DNA of 58,859 nucleotides. It comes from Cyanobacteria bacterium M_surface_10_m1_298 (GTDB lineage: Bacteria; Cyanobacteriota; Cyanobacteriia; PCC-6307; Cyanobiaceae). The position numbers were made by a program, and so were the translations under genes. The notes under the pieces were generated by a model. The model was not told the origin of the DNA and ran no database searches. It worked only from the letters and a program-made list of their open reading frames with translations. Where the stretch lies: positions 1-58,859 of the forward strand of contig VGPT01000007.1 of the NCBI GenBank assembly GCA_016882485.1, read 5' to 3'. This document shows positions 54,260 to 58,859 of the stretch, piece after piece (positions within the stretch are counted from its first letter, which is position 1; each line of letters begins with the position of its first letter).

Positions 54260-54295
54260 ACCCGCGGGAGGCAGCGTCCCCGCGGGTCTTTTTTT
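54260..54295 (+). terminator. Intrinsic terminator after the 54002 gene
   Basis: ACCCGCGGG (54260-54268) and CCCGCGGGT (54279-54287) form a nine-pair GC-rich stem with a ten-base loop, followed by a run of seven T (54289-54295). It separates the small-gene run from the convergent gene at 54305-54520. Confidence 0.88.
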
Positions 54296-54304
54296 GAGCA
54301 AGCC

Positions 54305-54520
54305 CTAACCCAGACAGTCTTTGAGCTCGCGCACCACCTGCAGCTGCCCGTAGTAGTAGTTGGCGCGGGCACGGCGATCGGGATCCTCGAGGCTGTCGAG
54401 CGCATCGGGGCCGATCGATTGCCAGAGGTCGTGACCGCAGGCGCGGCTCACCTCATCAACGGCCTCCTGCTCGAGAAGCCCAAGGCGGCGCTGCAGGTTC
54501 TTGATCTGAGCGATGGCCAC
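54305..54520 (-). CDS. Small hypothetical protein, unrecognised
   Basis: A 71-residue protein with long helices (MAIAQIKNLQRRLGLLEQEA, and DRRARANYYYGQLQVVRELK). No domain is recognised. It is read toward the terminator at 54260-54295. ATG at 54520 is clear. Confidence 0.6.
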   Translation of the reverse strand: MAIAQIKNLQRRLGLLEQEAVDEVSRACGHDLWQSIGPDALDSLEDPDRRARANYYYGQLQVVRELKDCLG

Positions 54521-54580
54521 GGGTCAACCCAACAGGAAACTCAATAGTACAGGCGAACCACAAGCGTCCGCCAGTGCCGC

Positions 54581-55543
54581 CTAGAAGGGCAGCTTCTTCT
54601 TGGCGTCTTTATCGAGATCGGCCTCCATGTCGCGCAGGCGCTTGAGGATCGTGTCGTAGTACTCCTTGAGGTAGTCCTCCAGCTGGGTGGTCTCCTCGGG
54701 ATCGAGTCCGAAGGCGGCATAGCTCTCCTCCATCGGCGCGGTGAGAGGTTCGCCGCCACCCACCACCTTGTCGAAGGCGAGGCGCTCGGCCACGTTCACC
54801 GAGGGCTCAAAGAACGCGGTCACCGACTCCATCAAGCGCAGCAGGAAGGGCTGCACGCGAATCACACGGGCGCTCTTGCTGGTGTATTTCTCGCAGATCT
54901 GGGTGATTTCACCGGTGTTCCAGGCGCGGGGACCCACCACCGGGAAGGCCTTGCGGCTGGTTTCAGGGCGCTCCAGGGCGGCGACCGCAAAACGGGCCAG
55001 ATCCTGGGTGTTCATGTAGGCGATCGAGGTGGGGGTGCCGCTCACCCACACGGTCTGGCTCTCGAGCACCGGAATCGCCATCTGGCTGATCAAGCCCTGC
55101 ATGAAGGCCACGCCCCGCAGGATCGTGTAATCGAAATCCGACTCGATCAGGGCGCGCTCGGTGCAGTATTTGATGTCCATCAGGGGGACATCACGGTGCT
55201 TCTCTGCCCCAAGCAGAGAAAGGAAGACAAAGCGCTTCACCCCGGCCCGCTCGCAGGCGTTCAGGAGGTTGAGCTTGCCGGTCCAATCGGTGTCGTAAAC
55301 GCTGCCGGCATCGGTGGCACGCGCAGTGGCGGCATCAATCACCGCCTCCTGCCCCTCCAGGGCGTAGTCGAGGCTGTCGGGCTCCAGCAGGTCGCCGCGG
55401 GTGAGCTCACAACCCCACTCCTGCAGGAAGGAAGCCTTGCGGGGGGAGCGCACCATGCAGCGCACCTGGTGGCCGGAATCGAGGGCCTGCCGAGCGATTT
55501 GACGACCCAGAGTTCCGGTCGCACCGATCACCAGGACCTGCAT
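54581..55543 (-). CDS. ycf39: Ycf39/HCF244 photosystem II assembly factor
   Basis: A 320-residue atypical short-chain dehydrogenase. It has the NAD(P) motif MQVLVIGATGTLGRQIARQA, the family segment FVFLSLLGAEKHRDVPLMDIKYCTE and a long helical C-terminal extension (EDYLKEYYDTILKRLRDMEAD). Ycf39 binds early photosystem II intermediates and chlorophyll-loaded D1. It follows petM on the same strand by 93 bases. Confidence 0.93.
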   Translation of the reverse strand: MQVLVIGATGTLGRQIARQALDSGHQVRCMVRSPRKASFLQEWGCELTRGDLLEPDSLDYALEGQEAVIDAATARATDAGSVYDTDWTGKLNLLNACERAGVKRFVFLSLLGAEKHRDVPLMDIKYCTERALIESDFDYTILRGVAFMQGLISQMAIPVLESQTVWVSGTPTSIAYMNTQDLARFAVAALERPETSRKAFPVVGPRAWNTGEITQICEKYTSKSARVIRVQPFLLRLMESVTAFFEPSVNVAERLAFDKVVGGGEPLTAPMEESYAAFGLDPEETTQLEDYLKEYYDTILKRLRDMEADLDKDAKKKLPF

Positions 55544-55636
55544 CAGGCTGAGTCAGAGAGGCACGAGCCTAGAGGTGTGGGTGAACCCACGGCGGAGAGG
55601 GCAACCCGAAGATCTCGCGCCTCAGGCTTGGCGGGC

Positions 55637-55738
55637 TCAGTTGTCGCCCTGAAGCTTCAGCAGCAGGGCACCACCCACAAGGCCGATGGGGATCAGAACC
55701 CAGAACAGCGCTGCGGTGCCGAAGATTTCCGAGGCCAT
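55637..55738 (-). CDS. petM: Cytochrome b6f complex subunit PetM
   Basis: A 33-residue thylakoid membrane subunit that begins [20 protein letters not shown] and ends LLLKLQGDN. Only one helix is present, as in all PetM proteins. The sequence fits cyanobacterial PetM well. It is read from the same strand as trm1 upstream (18-base gap) and ycf39 downstream. Confidence 0.9.
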   Translation of the reverse strand: MASEIFGTAALFWVLIPIGLVGGALLLKLQGDN

Positions 55739-55756
55739 GACCCTGTGCCGTAACGC

Positions 55757-56899
55757 CTACCTATTTAGCGCAGAAGCCAGCTCGAGAACGCGCTGAAACG
55801 GTGCATTGCAGCGGAACTGTCCGGCCATCACCGCTGAACGATCCGCCAGGAAGCCCTCCGAGCGCAGCAACTCCAGCAGGCGATCGAGCGCTGGGGGGCC
55901 TCCCCCCAGGCGCCGGCCCAGCTCCGCGAGCGACCAACAACTCAGCGGCAGGCCAGGGTCGGATCGAAGCTTGGCCGCAAGGCGCAGGCTGGCTGGGCTG
56001 ATGCTGCTGCTGGGCAGCTCAGCTGCGGCCTGCTCCATGGCCTCGAGCGTGGGGGCGTGCTGCAGGGGCCCCAGCCAGAGCGGCCCGGAAATGGAGAGCG
56101 GCGAGGCCTCCGAGCAGGCACAGGCTGACCATTGGCGCAAGTGCAGCAGGCTTTGGTGCTGCTGATCGGCGCAGCGATGGCAGTAGGCGAAGAGCCCCAT
56201 CTGCTCCTCCTCCCTGGGCTCAGGGCGCCGCCTCAGCTGGATCGCCGTGCGGAAGGTGCGGCCCTCACTGAAGCTGAACAGCGGGCGAATGCCGCGCCCA
56301 AGCGCCCAGGCGGTGCGAGCCACCACGGCGATCTGCAGGCGCAGGGCCAGCTCCCAGCTGGCGGGATGGGCCCGGGCCGCAGCCCCGAGCGATCGAATCG
56401 CCGCCGGCCGGTCGTGGCCGGTGGGAGAGCGCCCATCGGTGCTGGCCAGATAGAGCACCCCATCGAACGCGAGGGCCTCCAGGGCCAGGGGCACCAGGCT
56501 GGTGGGGCATCCGAAGGCATCGAGATCCATAAGGGCAAAGCGCCGCTGCTGCATCAGGCAATCCGCCAGCAGATGCTGGGCCGTGCGGGCACTGGTCTCC
56601 AACTGGCAGCCCTGCCTCTCCAGGGGCTGAAGGTTGTTCTTCAGCAGAGGCAATCGATCGGCATCGGCATCGTTGGCCCACACCTGAGCCGCTCCGCCCT
56701 CGAGGCCGTAGCGAAGCGCCCGGATGCCGCAGCCGGCCATCAGATCCAGGAGCGTGAGGGGCCGCTGGGCGGCGATCACCCGGGCCAGCAACACCCCGAG
56801 ATCGCGCGACGGCCGTGACTCCGGCCGGAAAAACCCTGCTCCCAACTCCAGTTGGGCTGCGCCTTCGCAATAGTGAGCAGGGTTTGCCGTGTCGGCCAC
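55757..56899 (-). CDS. trm1: tRNA (guanine-N2-) dimethyltransferase, Trm1 family
   Basis: A 380-residue SAM-dependent methyltransferase that makes N2,N2-dimethylguanosine in tRNA. SAM motif LDLMAGCGIRALRYG, the D-x-D-x-F-G motif MDLDAFGCPTSLVP, and a zinc-binding C-terminal region (YCHRCADQ..CACSE) are visible. Trm1 is typical of archaea and eukaryotes and found in few bacteria, cyanobacteria among them. GTG at 56899 overlaps the divergent hydrolase start by 11 bases. Confidence 0.88.
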   Translation of the reverse strand: MADTANPAHYCEGAAQLELGAGFFRPESRPSRDLGVLLARVIAAQRPLTLLDLMAGCGIRALRYGLEGGAAQVWANDADADRLPLLKNNLQPLERQGCQLETSARTAQHLLADCLMQQRRFALMDLDAFGCPTSLVPLALEALAFDGVLYLASTDGRSPTGHDRPAAIRSLGAAARAHPASWELALRLQIAVVARTAWALGRGIRPLFSFSEGRTFRTAIQLRRRPEPREEEQMGLFAYCHRCADQQHQSLLHLRQWSACACSEASPLSISGPLWLGPLQHAPTLEAMEQAAAELPSSSISPASLRLAAKLRSDPGLPLSCWSLAELGRRLGGGPPALDRLLELLRSEGFLADRSAVMAGQFRCNAPFQRVLELASALNR

Positions 56900-57848
56900 C
56901 GTGTCTCCGCCACTGCCATCTCAACCCCAGACTGCCGCGACGGGTGCCCACTGGGGCGAGCCGGGGCTGTGGCATTGGGAGGGGCACAGCATCCATTGGC
57001 GGGTTCTCGGCTCCAGCGATGCCCCTGCCCTGGTGCTTCTGCATGGCTTCGGAGCCGCGAGCGGGCACTGGAGGCACAACGCCGGAGCCCTGGTGGAGGC
57101 GGGCTGGTGCGTGTACGCGATCGACCTGCTGGGCTTCGGGGCCTCGAGCCAACCCGGGCACCAGCGCCACCGCCCGCTCGACAACCGTCTCTGGGCTCGG
57201 CAGCTCGAGGCTTTCTTGCAGCAGGTGGTGCAGACGCCAGCGGTGCTGATCGGCAACTCCCTGGGAGCATTGGTGGGCCTCAGCTGCGCCGTGTTCTCTC
57301 CGCAGTGGGTGCGGGCGGTGGTGGCCGCCCCCCTGCCCGATCCAACGCTGCTGCTGCCAGTCCAACGGCGCCGCGGGCGCTGGGAGCGCCGTCTGCAGCG
57401 CGCTGTAGTGACCATGCTCTGCCGCCTGCTGCCCCTGGAGCTGCTGCTGCCCCTGATCGTTCGCTCTCCCCTTCTGGATCTGGGCCTGCGCAGTGCCTAC
57501 AGCGATCAGTCGATGGTCGATCGTGAACTCAGGCGCCTGGTGGCCATTCCGGCCCTGCGGCCCACGGCGGCTCGGGCGCTAAGAGCGATGAGCATTGGTA
57601 TGACCCTGCGGCCCCGGCAAGCCACCGCCGCTTGCCTGCTGCGGCGGATGCAGCAGCCCCTTCTGGTGCTGTGGGGCAGCCAGGACCGCCTGGTGCCCAT
57701 CGAGGTGAGCCAACAGTTAAGACAACACAAGCAGGATCTGGAGCTGCAGCACCTGCCGGGCGTGGGGCACTGCCCGCAGGATGAGCACCCTGAGCTGTTC
57801 AACACCGCCGTGCTGCGCTGGTTGGCGCGTAACTTGGTGGTCGGTTAG
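56889..57848 (+). CDS. Alpha/beta hydrolase
   Basis: A 319-residue hydrolase with the oxyanion turn [14 protein letters not shown], nucleophile elbow GNSLGAL (Ser), acid in [10 protein letters not shown] and His in [12 protein letters not shown]. The N-terminal 20 residues look unstructured; GTG at 56901 is an alternative start that would avoid overlapping trm1. Substrate unknown; cyanobacterial relatives are sometimes linked to pheophytinase-like or haloalkane-type reactions. Confidence 0.85.
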   Translation: MSATVSPPLPSQPQTAATGAHWGEPGLWHWEGHSIHWRVLGSSDAPALVLLHGFGAASGHWRHNAGALVEAGWCVYAIDLLGFGASSQPGHQRHRPLDNRLWARQLEAFLQQVVQTPAVLIGNSLGALVGLSCAVFSPQWVRAVVAAPLPDPTLLLPVQRRRGRWERRLQRAVVTMLCRLLPLELLLPLIVRSPLLDLGLRSAYSDQSMVDRELRRLVAIPALRPTAARALRAMSIGMTLRPRQATAACLLRRMQQPLLVLWGSQDRLVPIEVSQQLRQHKQDLELQHLPGVGHCPQDEHPELFNTAVLRWLARNLVVG

Positions 57849-57868
57849 CCACGCAAACAGCCCTGGGC

Positions 57869-58399
57869 ATGAAGCACACCCTCTCGGTGCTGTTGGAAGA
57901 CGAATCCGGTGCCCTGAGCCGCATCGCCGGCCTGTTCGCGCGGCGTGGTTTCAACATCGAAAGCTTGGCGGTGGGCCCGGCCGAGCAACACGGCCGGTCC
58001 CGCCTGACGATGGTTGTCGACGGCGACGAGCAGACCCTCGAGCAACTCACCAAGCAGCTCAACAAGCTGGTGAACGTGATCGGGGTGACCGATCTCACCC
58101 GCATTCCCGCTGTGGAGCGGGAGCTGATGCTGATCAAGGTGTCGGCACCGCCTGAGCAGCGTGCCGCGATTCTCGATTTGGTGCAGGTCTTCCGGGCCAA
58201 GGTGGTCGATGTGGCCGACACCGCCCTGGTGATCGAAATCGTGGGTGATCCCGGCAAGTTGGTGGCCCTCGAGAAGGTGCTCTCCAGCTACGGGATCCTC
58301 GAAATCGCCCGCACGGGCCGGATTGCCCTGGAGCGGGAATCCGGCGTGAACACCGCCTACCTGAAGGTCACCAGCCTCGACAAACGGGTGCCGGCCTAG
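57869..58399 (+). CDS. ilvH: Acetolactate synthase small subunit
   Basis: The 176-residue regulatory subunit of AHAS, with the ACT domain [20 protein letters not shown] followed by [32 protein letters not shown] and a second ACT-like half. It confers valine feedback control on IlvB, whose gene is not in the window. Its stop overlaps the cyclophilin stop by four bases. Confidence 0.96.
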   Translation: MKHTLSVLLEDESGALSRIAGLFARRGFNIESLAVGPAEQHGRSRLTMVVDGDEQTLEQLTKQLNKLVNVIGVTDLTRIPAVERELMLIKVSAPPEQRAAILDLVQVFRAKVVDVADTALVIEIVGDPGKLVALEKVLSSYGILEIARTGRIALERESGVNTAYLKVTSLDKRVPA

Positions 58400-58859
58400 T
58401 TGGCATCCTTCACCAGGGTTCCGCCCTGGAGAACGGTGGCACTGATCAACTTGTCTCCCTGGTTGATCTTGTCGACCACGTCCATCCCTTTGGTGACCCG
58501 GCCGAAGACGGCATAACGACCATCGAGCTCGGGGAGGGCGCGCAGGGCGATATAGAACTGGGCGCTGGCGGAATTGGGGTCGCTGGAGCGGGCCATTGCC
58601 AGAGATCCGCGCTCATGGGGAAGCTTCAGACGCTGCTGCTGACCAGGGCCGGCCGTGATTTCTCCATAGCGGGGCGCGGACTCCCCATTGAGGAGCAACT
58701 CCAGGGGGATGAAACGGGACTGACCGGTGGACGGGTCGTTGAAGCTGCCAGTGCCGAGCTCACTCACCGGTGTGGAGGGGTTGGCGCTCTGGGGATCACC
58801 CCCCTGCACCACAAAGGGGATGGGCTCTTTGACCACCCGGTGGAACACGGTGCCGTTGT
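58396..58859 (-). CDS. Peptidyl-prolyl cis-trans isomerase, cyclophilin type (partial, 5' end off window)
   Basis: The 3' part of a cyclophilin-type prolyl isomerase. The frame reads off the right edge as [23 protein letters not shown], then [20 protein letters not shown] and [16 protein letters not shown]. Arg and Phe of the catalytic [11 protein letters not shown] and QFYI segments are present. A signal peptide cannot be judged because the N-terminus is missing. Confidence 0.93.
   Translation of the reverse strand, partial: NGTVFHRVVKEPIPFVVQGGDPQSANPSTPVSELGTGSFNDPSTGQSRFIPLELLLNGESAPRYGEITAGPGQQQRLKLPHERGSLAMARSSDPNSASAQFYIALRALPELDGRYAVFGRVTKGMDVVDKINQGDKLISATVLQGGTLVKDAN

Overview
The window is a GC-rich, very compact stretch of bacterial chromosome that almost certainly comes from a unicellular picocyanobacterium of the Synechococcus/Cyanobium type. 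The evidence is petM (cytochrome b6f subunit), ycf39 (photosystem II assembly), the NTRC thioredoxin reductase-thioredoxin fusion, a transhydrogenase split into three genes, an SLH/OprB-type porin, two cobalamin riboswitches and a bacterial Trm1. There is no ribosomal RNA operon, CRISPR array, prophage or intact insertion sequence. Two tRNA genes (Trp, Asp) are present.

Layout. 1-6100 is a metal-acquisition island: a divergent zinc ABC transporter pair (ATPase and binding lipoprotein) sharing a Zur-box-like palindrome; a cobalamin riboswitch followed by an outer-membrane porin and a histidine-rich CobW GTPase; a second cobalamin riboswitch followed by a HupE/UreJ permease; and a Fur-family regulator. 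6100-10700 holds a flippase-like membrane protein, LarC (nickel insertion), an AAA-less FtsH-like metalloprotease, a TPR protein and unknowns. 10700-13050 has exonuclease III and glycolate dehydrogenase GlcD. 13180-23850 holds hemL, a complete TRAP transporter (DctP-Q-M), gamma-glutamyltransferase, a full-length 5-oxoprolinase and a divergent LysR regulator, which together look like a route for recovering glutamate from gamma-glutamyl compounds or pyroglutamate.

23850-29520 contains housekeeping and conserved genes (yajQ, MAPEG, DprA-like, phosphotransacetylase-like ATPase, SDR, map, rplS). 29600-38140 holds tRNA-Trp, a small unknown, tRNA-Asp, gltX, a cation/proton antiporter, a DUF1643-like gene, polA and cysS. 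A Phd/PIN toxin-antitoxin pair follows at 38245-38837; upstream of it lies a 23-base GTCGAC-rich element that also occurs, inverted, inside the polA linker. 38850-47000 contains a sodium-coupled NSS transporter, a DUF368 lipid-carrier translocase candidate, dxr, a 2Fe-2S ferredoxin-like protein, a YheT-type hydrolase and pntB-pntA2-pntA1.

47000-58859 has an SDR, an SF2 helicase, NTRC, a second-type IF-1, a pseudouridine synthase apparently lacking a standard start codon, a run of very small genes (52515-54520), ycf39-petM-trm1, an alpha/beta hydrolase, ilvH and the 3' part of a cyclophilin gene. The most interesting parts are the riboswitch-bracketed cobalt locus next to zinc and nickel genes, the TRAP/gamma-glutamyl cluster, and the shared element between polA and the toxin-antitoxin promoter.
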